A stretch of 64,000 nucleotides of DNA from positions 749,001 to 813,000 of the forward strand of contig NC_134656.1 in assembly GCF_030463565.1 (NCBI RefSeq). The letters are read 5' to 3'. The position numbers and the translations under genes were made by a program. Below the pieces are notes generated by a model that worked only from the letters and a program-made list of their open reading frames with translations, was not told the DNA's origin and did not search any database. Below, one piece after another: positions 1 to 12,145 of the stretch (position 1 is the first letter of the stretch; the number at the start of each line of letters is the position of its first letter). The DNA is from Pelecanus crispus (Eukaryota > Chordata > Aves > Pelecaniformes > Pelecanidae).

Positions 1-534
1 GTACAGCCCCTCAGCTGACTCCATGCTGGTCCTGGTGATTGGGGAGGAGAGGGGCTGTCAGTGCCGGGTGCTGCCGGGCAAGCTGCCGGCTCCTCCTGGA
101 GATGCCGGCGGAGGCAGCTCTCCGGCGGGCAGGAGCCTCTGGACGGGGCAGCTCCCTGGAAGCGAGCACCGGCACGTGGCCATGCGGGCAGCCGGGAGCT
201 GAGGGAGCAGACAGGCAACGACGCAGCACGTGCGGCTGGCAAGAGCCCGGCAGCAGCCGACCAAGAGACCTCCCCACCCGCCTCGTGCCTCCTCAGAGCC
301 CACCCGGGACACGAGGGCGCTCCCTGGGCTGCAGGCCCAGCACGCCAGGTATGCTGCGGCACAGCACCCTGGCCCTGCAGGTGCCTGGCACCTCCCCATC
401 CCACGGAGCAAGATGGATGTCAGGGAACACGGGACGGGAAAGCGTTGGCTGTCGGTGTGGCCCGGCCCAGCCAAGAGAAGGGAGCAGAAGGGAGCAGTGG
501 GATTAGCACTGCCTGCATGCATGGACCACCGGAT

Positions 535-712
535 GAGTGCGGCATCGCTGGACATGTGCAGCATCGCCGGACGAGCGCGCCATCGCTGGACATGTGCAGC
601 ACCGCCCGACGAGCGCGGCACCACTGGACATGTGCAGCATCGCTGGATGAGCACGGCATCGCTGGACATGTGCGGCATCGCCGGACGAGCGCGGCACCGC
701 CGGGGCCTGGCC
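535..712. repeat. 38-bp minisatellite, about 4.5 copies
   Basis: The core GACATGTGC recurs at a regular 38-bp spacing (551, 589, 627, 665) with a few substitutions per copy. It lies in the KIAA1755 intron that runs off the left edge. The period contains two related half-units, each with a CATCGC core, so it may have grown from a 19-bp unit. Translations through it are repetitive and not believable as protein. The rest of 1-1062 shows no recognisable exon on either strand. Confidence 0.85.
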
Positions 713-1062
713 CCATCTAGTGGCTTTGCCTGCGACCAGCCTGGAGGGCTCGCTGCAGGCCTTGCTGCAGGGCTCGCTGCAGGCCGTGCTGAGCAGCCCC
801 AGAGCCCGGTCCCGGGGCAGGAGACCCTCCCGGGAACCTGTGCACCCTCCCCAGCTGGGATGACGGGAAACCCTGCAAAGGGCTGTCTGAGACACGAGCT
901 CCAGGCTCGGGGGGAGTTTGCAGGGCAGGAGGGAGCACGGCACCAGCTGCGGGGCGTGGGAAAGAAGCTCGTGCTTACGGGGACCGGGCTGCCCCTGGGG
1001 AGGTGGCTTTGTTGGCCAGCGAAGGAGGCCGGGGGTCCTCTGGCAAAGCCGCCCGCTCCTAC

Positions 1063-4000
1063 CTGACATCGGCCGAGGCGCTGAGCCGGGCGGCCTCCCT
1101 GCGTAGCCTGGCCAGGACGGCCCCCGCCTCGCGCTGCACGCACACCAGCTGTGGGTCGCTCAGCACCCTCCGCATCAGCTCCTGGTGCCTCCCGATGCAC
1201 GCGGCCGCATCCTGCGGAGGGAGGTGGGACACGCGTCTCACCTGGGGCCTCACCTAGCAGCTCCTGGGCCAGCGCACGACGGGCACCCAGGGCTGCACCC
1301 CCAGGGACGAGCAAAGGGGACAGCCCCGCAGCCAGGAGCAGCCGGTCCGGGAGGGGCTGCACCGAGTTTTGGGGAACCGGGGTGAAATGTTGCTGTGTGC
1401 TGGACTGCAGGCGGGCTCTTTGGAAAGCCCTACAGCCTGCCCCTTACCTGCGTCCCCGCCAGCGCGTCGGCGCTCCGCAGCTCCTGGATGCAGCTCTGCA
1501 GCAGCTCCGATGCCCGCCTGAGGCCAGCCATGAAGGGATGGAGTTTCTGCGGGTGAGACGCAGGGGGTCAGTGGGGCCGGGGCGGCTGGGCAGGCAGTGG
1601 GGTGGGAGGGCAGCCTGCCCTCGAGGAGGAGGAGGAGGAAGAGCAGTAGTGCCAGGCCAGAGCAGGGAATACCGCAGGGCACCGGGTTAAAGCTGAGGAG
1701 GAAGGGAGCGTGGAGGCGGACGGGCAGTTACAGGCAGGAGCAGTCAGAAGCAGGCAGGAGCGGGGTTGCCCTCCTGTGCCCAGAGCTCTCCTTTTCCTTC
1801 CCCTCTCCTGGGCTTTCCCGGTGCTTTTCCAGGGACGCCTGTGAGACGCGGAAGCCGCGGTGGGGACGGAGGGGCACCGTGGGGAGGTGAGGCAATGGCT
1901 AACGGCGTGATAACAGACACCTGGAAGAATTGAACCCACTCGCCGTGGCAGTAGGGGAAGGCGCCGTCCAGCTCCTGTGTCAGCTGGGAGCTGTCGACGT
2001 GGCGGCTCAGAGCCTTCAGCGACGCCAGGGTCTCCACCTGTGGGGCACGGGGCTCATGAGCGCTGCGGGACCGTGCCAGACCCCCCCAGAAACACCCCCA
2101 GGGACAGCCTGGAGCAGGGGGTAAAACCCCGTCCTCCTGCCGCAGTAATTTGCCATGACAGCCAAGCTAGGTGATCGAGCTCATTAATATTTCACATTAT
2201 ATTAATTAAACTGAGCAGCACTAAAAGAACAATAAACGCTTCTGAGTTCAGATTTATTATCCCTGTCCCTGGCCACTGGAAGCAATTGGGAAAGCGCTTG
2301 GCTGCCCTTGGGCATCTTCCGCCTGCCGAGGGCCTCAGCCTGCACCCGGCGCTGGGGGACCTGCCCCAGCGAGGCGCTGCCCTGCCCGGGGTCCCCGAGC
2401 AGGGGAACCGGGGTCTCCAAGCAAGGGGACGGAGGGTCCCGGAGGCGGGATGCTCCTTTCACCCTGGCTCTGCTCTTCCCACAGGAGACAACGCGGGGAC
2501 ACGAGGAGGGGCAGGGACGGGCTCACCTGCACCCCGGGCAGCCTCTCACGGTGGGCGACCAGCTCCTTGTCGGCCAGCAGCAGCACGGTGTGGATGCAGC
2601 CTGGCGAGACGCTCTGCGGGAGGCAGGGAAGAGTCACCACGGCAAACCCCACGGCGCAGCCCCCGGGTTACCCACGGTGATGCCGGGGCTCGGGTGCCCA
2701 GGTCAGCTGAGGCCGGTGAGCTCGTTACAGGGAAGCTCCCAAGCGGCGTGGGCAATGGAAACGGGATGCTCAGGCTGTAACCCTGTCCCCATCCGCCAGC
2801 TCCCTGGCAGAACGGACGCACGGACAGAGCCTCGCGAGCAAACCCTTTCGCTCGCACCCTTCCTTCTCCGCGCAGGAAGCACTGGGGTTGGCGCAGGATT
2901 TATCGGACAGGCTGCGGCCAAGCCCTGAGCAGGCAGAGGCACGGGGCACTGCGGCGGGGAGGACCCCACGGCCCCCAGGACAGTGCAGGGCACTCCTGCA
3001 GCACTGCCTCAGCACCGGCACGGAAGCCCTGCTGGGATGAATCGAGCGTCGCTGCGGAGCCGATTTCCAGGTGAGCTCAGCTAGCGGGATGCTGAAGGGG
3101 TGGGGGCACGCCGCGGTGCGGGCGATAGCAGGGCTGAGGATGAGGATGGATCCTGCGGGGCTGGGAGGGGACCTTCGGTCCCAAACTGCTGGTGCCTCGC
3201 GGCTGGCGTTCGAGGAGCTGGAGAGATGCAAGCGCTGGGTGTGAGCTCAGTTTGGGGGGCTGGGGGAAACGGGGTCTCTGTGCCCTGTTGGGGGATAGTC
3301 TGCACTGCTGCAGACGTGCTCAGAAATTAGAGATTTATCAGCAACTTGGGGAACAAAGTGGTAGTTGTTTAAGCGCTGCAAGAGCTACAGGGAGTCAGGA
3401 GCCAGGACTGGCTGCTGGGGAGGAAGCAGCAAGAGAGACGCGGGTTTTCTAGACCAGTGCATTGCGATGCAGCCGAGAGCTGCCTCGGTAAATTTGCACC
3501 GCGACGCTTACAGGTAAAATCTGTGAGCGAGATAAAAAGCGCGGCCTCAGGCACGGCAGCGCCGGGGGTCACACAGTGCAGCGGGTGCAGGGGAGGCTCT
3601 GAGGGACCCTCAGAGGGTGGCAGCGCTCGCTCCTGGGCAGGGACCCCCCGGCACGTCCGTGGCACGGGTACGCGGAGCCCGGCATACCTGGACAGAGCGC
3701 AGAGCCGAGAACAGGACAGGAGCAGGCGGCTGCTTCCTGGCATCCACCACGACGGTGAGCCCGCCGTCCTTCGCTTCTCGCCTAGCAAGGGGAAGTAAAG
3801 CAGGAGGCAGGTCGCACTGGTTCCAAGAGGCGCGTGAAGCGGGGGTCCCTCCCTCCGGCAGGACCCGCTTGAAGCCCCCTCCCGTGGCTCCGCGCCCCCG
3901 GGCAGCAGGGTGAGGGCAGGCAGGATCCAGCAGCTGCCGGCAATGGCCTCGTCCCCGCGGGACGCCCCAGCCGAGGGAAGTGCCGGACCTTCGATAACGC

Positions 4001-7000
4001 GTGCCGTCGGCAGAGGCGCGGCACAGGGTCCTCGGGGCTGGACGCAGCGGGGACGGCGGACTCAGCGGGGAGCACGGTGCCCAAAGCGGCACGCGCGGCA
4101 TCCATGGGGGACCCCTGCGGTGGGAAGCAGCTGGGGTGTCCCTGGCAGGTCCTCCTGACCCTTACCTGGGGAGGGAGCAGAGGTAGAGGACGAGCCTCGC
4201 CAGCTCGGCGGCCGAGCACCACGCGGCCCCCCAGGCGCTGCCGCTGGTGGTCACCTGCAGAAGGGCCCTGCCCAGCCTGTCCGAGCTCCCTGCGGGGAAA
4301 GGGGCGAGTGACCCCTCCAGCAGCCACCGCCGGCTGCAAACCCCAGCCCTCAGCAACCCCCCGGAGGGGCCGGGGCTCCCGTCGGCCTCGCTGCTGCTCG
4401 CCAAGCAGGAACGGCTGCCGAGGGGTGCCGGAGCGGGCTCTGTCCCAGCTCGGCTCGGGGGGCTCAGCCCCAGTTAATGCCGTGCAGCTGTGGCGGCACT
4501 GCGGCCACCCCGTGCGGCTTCCCCCGGCCCCCTCTCAGCATGAACACCGGCCCTGGAAATGCCAGGGCAGAGCTGCTAGGGAGGTTTTTCCCGAAAAAAA
4601 AGATGAGTTTTGTCACTGTTTTTCAGCTCTTGGGAAAAGGAAGAAGCCAAATGTTTAGTGTTTGGCAGCTAAAAGCTGAACGGCTTCATTGGTGAGGAAT
4701 GGTGTGGGAGGGCTCGGTGCAGCTGGGAACCGGGGCAGCTGCTCAGAGCAGACTGCTTGTTTTTATGTTTTTAATTTTTTTTGCCCAGCTGAAAGGAAAT
4801 TTTCTGCTTGGGGGCTTTCTGGCCTCCAGCAAAGACCTGAAACCTTCCTCCAGAAAAACCCTCTCCAGCAGCACGGCGTTTTCCCTCCGGAGGCCTCTCT
4901 CGACGCTCCCCTGAGGGTCTCGCGGTGCCGGCGGTACCTGGCAGGCACACGATGCCCGAGCGCAGCAGCCCAGCGTGGAGGTCCTGCCAGGCCGGCGGCT
5001 CCCGGCCAGGGGTGCCGGCGCCGGGCGCGGAGGGACCATTCTTGCAGCTGGTGCTTTCCAGGGACCGTTCCTCCACGGGGGCAGAAGCTGCCGCATCCGT
5101 ACCTGTCGGTGGGGACAGAGGAGAGAGGAGCTGGCAATGTGCAACGAGGTGGAGAAATGCAAAAGCCCCCGCAGAGCCCAGGCAGTGCCGCAGCCCCGCT
5201 CGGACGGTACCTTTCCCGGCCGGCTTGGCTCTGCCCATCCTGGGCGAGTAGATGGCAGACATCTTCTTCCAGGCCCCTTCGTGCTGGCTGGTGGCTCTTT
5301 CATCCCCAGGGGCCGCCCCAAGCCGCGGGCCCTTCAGGAAGGAGAACTTGTGGCTGGAGCCCGGGGGGAGCCGGGGGCTGCCCTGCCGCGCCAAAGCCTC
5401 CGCCTGCACCCCGGGACTCGCTCGGCGGGGCCGGCGGGTGAGGAGCGTGGGGCTGCCAGCCCCCCTCCTGTGCTGCGTGGGGGTCTCACGGGGAGCGGCG
5501 GGGGGCGGCTCAGGGCCGGGGCCGTCCGGCTCCTCCAGGATGGCTGCCATCAGCCCGGGGCCGAAGCTCACCGGGTTCTGCAGCGCGGCCAGGTAAGAGT
5601 CACGGTGGCGGCACCGCGGGCCGTGCGGCCCCGGCTCCCGGCTCAGCTTCCTCCCCAGGCATGGGGTGCAGGGTCCCTCCTCCAAGCTCGGTACCCCTGC
5701 GCAGGGCCAGGCGTCTGCCCCCGGGCCCCCATTCACCCAGGGGAGCATCGCCTCGGCCCCGGCCCCCATCGGCCCCGCCGGGCGAGCGGGCGGCAGCGAC
5801 CTGGCCAGGAGGTCCAGCTGCTCCTGGGAGAGCTCCAGCAGGTCCACGTACTCCCCCTCCAGGTTCTGGCTGATGATCTCCCAGAGACTGGGCATGGCCA
5901 GCATGGCTGGCTTCTTCTGCAGCCCAGCCTGGTCCACCTTGATCAGTCCCGGGTATCTTCCCTGGCTCGACTTCCGAGAGGTGACCTTGCAGCCTGGGAC
6001 GGTGCCTACGACGTTGCTGTAGAGCACCGGGGCGTCCGCTGTGCCGTGGGGCGTGGGCGCGCTGGGTGCTGCCGGCTCAGCTGCGGGTTCAGGAGCGGGG
6101 CCGTGCTGGGCCCCCGCGGGCGTGCCGTCAGCTCCAGCCTTGGGCTTGTCGATGAACTCCGGCGTGGCGATCTTGCTCCACGGCAGCGGGGCAATGCCGT
6201 TCTCGGTGGCCACCAGGCAGGTGTGCAGGGGGGCTCTGGCCCCGTCGCCGTTGATCTCCTCCAGCCACTCGTTGGTGAAGAGCAGCGCGTAGGCGGCCTC
6301 GGGGACCGGCGTCTCCTCCACCGTGCGCAGGTCGTGGGAGAGGTGCTTGACGGTGATGCGCGCCGAGTGCTCCTCACAGGGCTCCGCTTGCAGGTAGAAG
6401 TCCCCGGGGCGCAGCAGGAGGGGGTTGAGCGGTGCGAGGTGGACGACCACTTTTTCGTGAAGACACAAGGGCCAGCCTTCATGGAGAAAGATGCAGTTAA
6501 AGTAGGGAGCCTGGGAGGGAGGAAGAACACAGTGCATGAGCGAGAGCCCCTGCCAGCTCCGTACCCTCCTGGCTGGCCCCGCACGCTCTCGCTGCCCGGC
6601 TCTGCGCTTCCTACAATGGGGACTGAAGAGCCCGGTGACCCAGCAGGATGTCCCTGAGCCGAGCCACAGCAGGGTCCTGCACGCCCACCCGGAGCCTGTG
6701 CCCATTCCTGGGGTGCTGAGCGCTCCCTACCTGCTAACGAAGGGGAAACCCCCACTGGAGCCTCTCCAGGGGTGAGACAAGGTGAGACCCGGGAGCCCTC
6801 CTGCCCTTATTGCGGGGAACCGCATGTGCCAGGCTCTGTGCCGGAGCTGTCCCGGGGAGCTGGGCACACCACGGTCCCCTCTGCGGGGAGGGGACGGGGA
6901 CAGGGAGGGGGACACGCAGAGAGGGAGCCTGCAGCCCGGCGCAGGGCACGGCCGTACAGGGCGTCACGCTGCAGGGCAAACCCGTCACGGCCAGGAGCGG

Positions 7001-10000
7001 GGCGCGGGGCACCGCGGCGCGGGGGGCGTGCGGGCTTACGCAGGCTGCCTGCCGCACGTGCTCGAAGAGGCGCTTGGCCGGGATGAGGAACTGGAGCAGG
7101 CAGCAAAGCCCATCTCCCTGGTAGCTGGTCTCCAGCAGCCGAAACACCTGGCCCAGGACGGTGGGGGCCGTGGCTTCGAAGGGCGGGTAGAGGGCCTGGA
7201 GGGCACTCTGCACCGCTGCGTCCAGCGACCCGGCGTCCTGCGGGAGGAAAGCGTTGCTGGTGGGGAGAGCGGCCCCGCAACGGGACGCCGTCACCCCCCG
7301 CAGAACCCGTGCCCACCATCCCGCGCTGCACCGCGCCTCCGCCGGGTCCCTGGTATGCCCACGCTGGCAACGCCGCCGAGCTCCGGGGGCTCCAAACCTT
7401 CCTGGGCTGGAAACTGGTGTAGAGCACACCGAGCACCGCGCAGCCACGGGGCAGGAGCGCGGCCGGGTCCGGTTCCCAGCACTGGGCTGTGGTTTAAGGA
7501 GCCCGAGATGAACGCCGAGCGCAGCCTGCCGCCCCGCTCGGGAACGCTGGTCATGCGGAGGCGGAGGAGCCGCAGCAGCCAAGGGGTTAAGCCAAGCCAG
7601 ACGCAGAGCGTGGGGATGTGCTGGACTGAGCAGCTCGCTGTAGGAATGCAGCGGATGGGAGGAAGGACAAACATCTGAAGATGGATAGGGTGTTTTGGTT
7701 CAGACTCATCGCTGAATTCACCGAACTCAAAATTAGCCCTCCGAGCATTTTCTGGGAAGCGCTCTGCCGGGTTACAGCCCCCTCCCAGGCCAGGGCGAGG
7801 ATGCCGGTTTCGTGCCACGCGTGAACTGGCGGTTCCGAGTTTGCTCTCCCAGCTTTGCAGGAGACCTTGGCTGTGCAGACCCGGTGGGCGCAGCGGGTAC
7901 GCGGAGGGAAGCCATCAGACGGCTCCCGCTACATCCCAGCTGCGTTACAGGCAGCGTGGGGGTGACTGCAGACACGGCTGCCAAAAGGAGCCTGTCGGCG
8001 AGTGGGAAAGAGTCTCCTCCAACTCCTTGGGGGGTATTTCTGCAGGAGAGGCCCGGATAAACAAATCGGGCTGGGGCTGGCGGGCAAACGGCACCTTTTC
8101 TGCGGGAATGGTGCTGCTGTGGGAGGGATGCAGGTTTCTGCATGGCGCAGGGTCAGGCCCAGCCTGGCTGGCTGGGGATCTGCTGCTCTGCAGCGGGACG
8201 GCTCTCCTCCTCCTCCTCCTCCTCCTCCTCCTCCTGCAGAGCATGGTGCGTGCTTCCTCTGCCAGCTGCCGGGCACTGAGGAGCCCCCAGCTCCGCCACC
8301 GGCTACTGCCCACGGCAAAGCCGAGCCCATCGCATGGGGCCGGGCTCCAGATTTAACTGCGGAGGGACCCCCGTGCCGCAGGCAGCCGGCGGGAGCTGCC
8401 AGAGGGATGAGCATCCTCCCGGCAGCCGGGGCAGCAGCCAGGTCCCGCACCTCGGGCAGCCGCAGCTCGCCGCCGTCCCCGTGCTCCCGGGAAGCCAGGT
8501 GGGCTCAGCTGAAGGTGGGCGTTAGTTGCAGGCAGCTGAAACTGGCCTGGGAGCCCACGCAGCGACAAAGCGGCCTCGGTTAATTCAGCTTAATTAGCTT
8601 TAATGCGCTTTAGGTAAAGCACTTTGTAGTCGTGCTTTGCTTAATTCTTCTTGACTTTTTCTCCCTGTCTCCACACAGAGATCTCCTGCCCTTGGGCCTG
8701 ACAGGAGGAGCCACGGAGCCTGGGCAGAGCAGGAGGAGAGCAAGTCCCTTCTCGGTGCCCTGATCTGCAAGCGCGTTCCCTGCCGGGCCTTCTGCGCGCC
8801 TGCCGTCGGACCGCTGCTCTTCTCACGCTTGGTCTGACTTTGTACAGTTCCTAGGAGGGACGGGAGACCTTGCTCCGGAAAAGCCCCGCTGCAGGGTAAA
8901 GCCCAGCTCCCCGCTCCGCCCTGCTCCCACGGGCTCCCGGCACAGCCGCCCGCTCCCAGGCACCGCGTCCGGCCGGGCGCCCGCCGCCTCCCTGCCTGGC
9001 ACCACCGAGCTCGGCTCCTTCCCCGTCCCAGCGCGGAGGTGAGGAGCCACCGGCTGTAACGGCAAAGGGGATCCGATCCGTCCGGCTCCTAATGCTGCCA
9101 CGGGAGATGGGCCAGCCCTGCCCGCGCCAGCGCCCGCGGCCCGGTCACCCCTGCGCAGCCCTGGCACATCCCAAAACCAGCTCGTTTGAAACCGAACTAA
9201 ACTCTTTCTGGCTGAGCTCGTGCGGCACTGATAAAAAAAGCAAAAGAAAACAGAAAGAGAAGCCAGCTCCCCTGAGACCGGGGCTCCGCTCCAGGCAGGC
9301 TGCGTCACGGGGCGACGAGCGGCCCCAAGCGCGGCCATTTCCCGGCTCGGCTGCGCTGCCGGGAGGGCTCTGCGGGGCGGGGGGTGCAGGCCGCCGTGCG
9401 ACGGGGCCAAGGCGCACGCTTCCAGCAGCCCCGTCCCACCCCCAGCGTCTCTCGCGACACCGTCCCCCCAAGCCCCAGAGCAGCCCGGCTCCCCAGCCTC
9501 GCCCGGCCCCGCGTGTTGGCAGCCGGGGAGGAGCGGCCGGAGTTTGGGTGAACCGGCTGGGATAAATGCGGGGTGCCCGGGGGAAGGGACAGCCCTGCCG
9601 CAGGGGGAAAATCTTCCAAATCGCCACCGAAACCCCACAGCCAAGGGATGCGCCAGAGGATGGATCGACTGAATAAACAAAGCTGCTCCCCTGCCAGTGG
9701 AATAAAACCGCCCAGGTCTCCATCCAGCAGTGGGGACAGCGTGAGCCAACGTCGGGAGAGAACTACTGACTGATGGAGGCACCAGACGCAGCCTGCCTTG
9801 TGCTGGGGAATATTTTGGCCTGGAATAACTAAAAATGTTTTCATCGAGTATCACAAAGCACTTCATCACTGGGGGAGGCTGTTGGGGTAACCGCGGTGCA
9901 GCGGCTCCGCGTTCGTGGGAGAAGCTGAGGCCAGGCCGGCCGGGGAGCCGTTCGAAATCCAAAAGCAACCAATTAGCCCGCGTCCCTCCACCAGCTGCGA

Positions 10001-11406
10001 GGGAGCGCAGAACCGAAACAAAAGGCATTAGGGAGCATAAGGAGATTTACATTTGCAAAGCTATTTCCATTTTAATAAGCCAAAGCGCTGTTAAATAGAG
10101 ATTGATATTTCTCCCCAAATACCCATATTTTTTAAAGTGGTTTACACCAACAAGATGAGCTGGGCTTTGGTGTTTTGGTGCTGTAAAGTTGTTTAACTCA
10201 TACCCAAAGCCACGGGGTGACTCAGCTCCATCTTTCTTCCTCCTGCTCAGGCAGGAGCGAGGTTTGAGCGCCGGGACCAGCCCTGAATAACAATTCCTCT
10301 CCCTCTCCCACAGCTCTCGCTGTCAGCAACTTTGGCAGGGCACGATGCAGACGCTAACGAACAGCCCCGGCCCGGTGGAGCGGGAGCCCGGCGCTCAGCA
10401 CAGCATCGCCCGGCAGCCCGGGGCAGCGGCACGTGCCGCCGCGGTGCCAAACGAGATGGCCAGCCTGGGGACCGAGCCGCCGCGCGTCCCGTTACCTGCG
10501 CGCCAGGCACGCTTCACGCAGCAGGCACTCGCGTGCTGCGCCCCGGTCCCCCGCCAAACTTCGCAGGGAAGCTTAAGCATCGCGGGCTGCGGCCCGAGCG
10601 GCCGATGGCCACCTCCACCTTCGCACCCGCCCTCCACCTTCGCACCCGCCCTCCACCTTCTTCACACCTGACCTCCACCTTTGCGCCCGACTGCTGCCTT
10701 CGCACCTGCTCTCCACCTTCGTGCCCGACCTCCACCTTCGTGCCCGACCTCCGCCTTTGCGCCCGACCTCCGCCTTCACACCTGACCTCCGTCTTTGCAC
10801 CCGACCTCCGCCTTCGTGCCCGACCTCCGCCTTCACGCCCGTCCTCTGCCTTCGCGCCTGCCCTCCGCCTTCGCCATCGTGCCCGACCTTCGCCTTCGCA
10901 CCCTCCCTCCACCTTTGCACCTGCCCTCCGCCTTCACACCGTCCCTCCACCTTCGCACCCTCCCTCCACCTTCGTGCCCGACCTCCACCTTCGCACCTGA
11001 CCTCCACCTTCGTGCCCGACCTCTGCCTTCACACCTGACCTCCGCCTTCACGCCCAACCTCCACCTTTGCGCCCAACCTCCACCTTTGCGCCCGACCGCT
11101 GCCTTCGCGTCTGCCCTTCGCCTTCGCACCCGACCTCTGCCATCGCTCCCGCCCTCCGCCTTCGCACCGTCCCTCCACCTTTGCACCCTCCCTCTGCCAT
11201 CGCGCCCTCCCTCCGCCTTCACACCCTCCCTCCGCCTTCGCGCCCTCCCTCCGCCTTCGCGCCCTCCCTCCGCCATCGCGCCCTCCCTCCGCCTTCGCGC
11301 CCGCCCTCCGCCCTCGCCCCCGATGCCCACCGGCGCTGGCGAGGGCCGGGGGCCGGCAGCGCGGGGAGGCCAGCAGAGAGGCCAGGAAAGCAGAAGGCAT
11401 TACCAT
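1063..11406 (-). CDS. KIAA1755: KIAA1755 orthologue, 5' part of the gene (3' exons off the left edge)
   Basis: Exons on the minus strand, in coding order: 11404-11406 (proposed ATG only), 7040-7237, 5211-6510, 4938-5102, 4166-4289, 3688-3781, 2527-2613, 1921-2037, 1448-1546, 1063-1211. Every junction from 7237 downward is GT-AG and the reading phase carries through all nine. The protein matches human KIAA1755 as I recall it: [19 protein letters not shown] near the N-terminus, [10 protein letters not shown]-like and [20 protein letters not shown] stretches, then a poorly conserved Pro/Ala-rich middle in the 1300-nt exon, then conserved helical exons (for example [22 protein letters not shown]). 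About 778 residues are present of roughly 1200 expected; the last exon here ends mid-codon. The family is related to the N-terminal regions of PLEKHG4/ARHGEF40 (puratrophin/Solo), but no RhoGEF domain is visible and the function is unknown. The start is inferred: an ATG in good Kozak context followed by GTAATG, matching the human order Met then Asp. Confidence 0.93.
7238..10608. other. KIAA1755 intron 1, 3' half; no gene seen
   Basis: This stretch lies between the first clear KIAA1755 coding exon and the large minisatellite. I see no conserved coding exon on either strand. It holds a (CTC)n microsatellite at 8203-8236 and short AT-rich patches near 8580-8640 and 9820-10140. Open frames of 150-400 codons occur only because the sequence is GC-rich. 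Confidence 0.6.
8203..8236. repeat. (CTC)n trinucleotide microsatellite
   Basis: Uninterrupted run of about 11 CTC/TCC trinucleotides in KIAA1755 intron 1. It creates artificial poly-Ser, poly-Leu and poly-Pro open frames. Confidence 0.95.
10609..11327. repeat. 18-bp minisatellite, about 40 copies
   Basis: A tandem array of an 18-bp unit of the form TTCGTGCCCGACCTCCAC, C-rich on the plus strand and almost free of A-rich segments. The left two thirds mostly carry the CCCGACCTCC version. The right third (about 11150-11327) is dominated by a GCACCCTCCCTCC or GCGCCCTCCCTCC version, so the array has at least two variant blocks. Because 18 is a multiple of three, all frames stay open and give long false proteins made of six-residue repeats on both strands. 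It abuts the CpG island of the proposed KIAA1755 promoter. Confidence 0.93.
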
Positions 11407-12145
11407 GTTTCCCGGGAAGCGGCGGAGGGGCCGGGGGCGGCCCGCGGCACCGCCTCCGCCGTGCCCCGTCCTTGCCGGGCCCCGTCCTTGCCGGGCCCCA
11501 GCGCTGCCCTAGGGCCCCGGCTCTCCCGCCCGGCCGCGCTGCCCCGGCCGCCGGCGCCTCCCCGAGCTGCGGGCGGGGGCGGGCGGCCCCGGCCCCCTCA
11601 TCGGCCCCCTCGGCCCCGGGCCGGCTCCCTCCGCCCGCCCGCGCCTCTTCTGGGGGGAAAACAACAACAAAACCCAAAAAAAAAAAAACCAAAACAAAAC
11701 ACCAAACCAAAAAAACCCCGAAAGAAGGGAAAAGAAAAGGCGAAGGGCGGGCCGGGGGAGGGGGCTGGCGGGGGGCGGCCCGGGGAGCGCCCGGCTCCGC
11801 TCCCGCGGCTGCCAGCGCCGGGCCGGCCGCTGCCCGGTGCCCGCCGGGGGAGCCGGGCCGGGGGCTGCGCCCACCGCCCCCTCCCGAAGCGGCGGCTCCT
11901 GCCGGGGAGCGGCCCCGGCCCCCGCCGGGTGCCCCCGAGGCGGCAGCGGGCAGGGGCGGCGCCGGCTCCGTCCCGGGGGGTGCGGGGGGTGCGGGGGGGT
12001 GCGGGATCCCGGGAGGAAAGAGCCCCGCGGGGGGCGGCAGGAGGGCGGCAGCCCCCGGGGGGGTCCTGCCCCGGCCCCCGCGGCTCCGTGCTGGGCGGGG
12101 GGGCAGCTCCGGGCAGCTCCCGGCTCCGGGGATGCTTCCCGGCAC
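11340..12145 (-). promoter_or_regulatory. CpG island, probable KIAA1755 promoter and 5' UTR
   Basis: Very CpG- and GC-rich sequence typical of an avian housekeeping promoter, ending sharply near 12145 where composition returns to normal. The proposed KIAA1755 start codon (11404-11406, minus strand) and its donor GTAATG are at its inner edge. An A-rich segment at about 11658-11745 interrupts it; on the minus strand this is a long T/G tract ending in TTTTCCCCCCAG, which looks like a splice acceptor and might precede a second leader exon. No TATA box is evident. The assignment to KIAA1755 rather than another transcript is inference from position. Confidence 0.55.

Noticed and set aside
420-1069. 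Repetitive open frames with CAMPRSSG-like repeats on the minus strand and similar ones on plus
   Set aside because: They arise from the 38-bp minisatellite in the terminal KIAA1755 intron. The next KIAA1755 exon expected from human does not match any of them.
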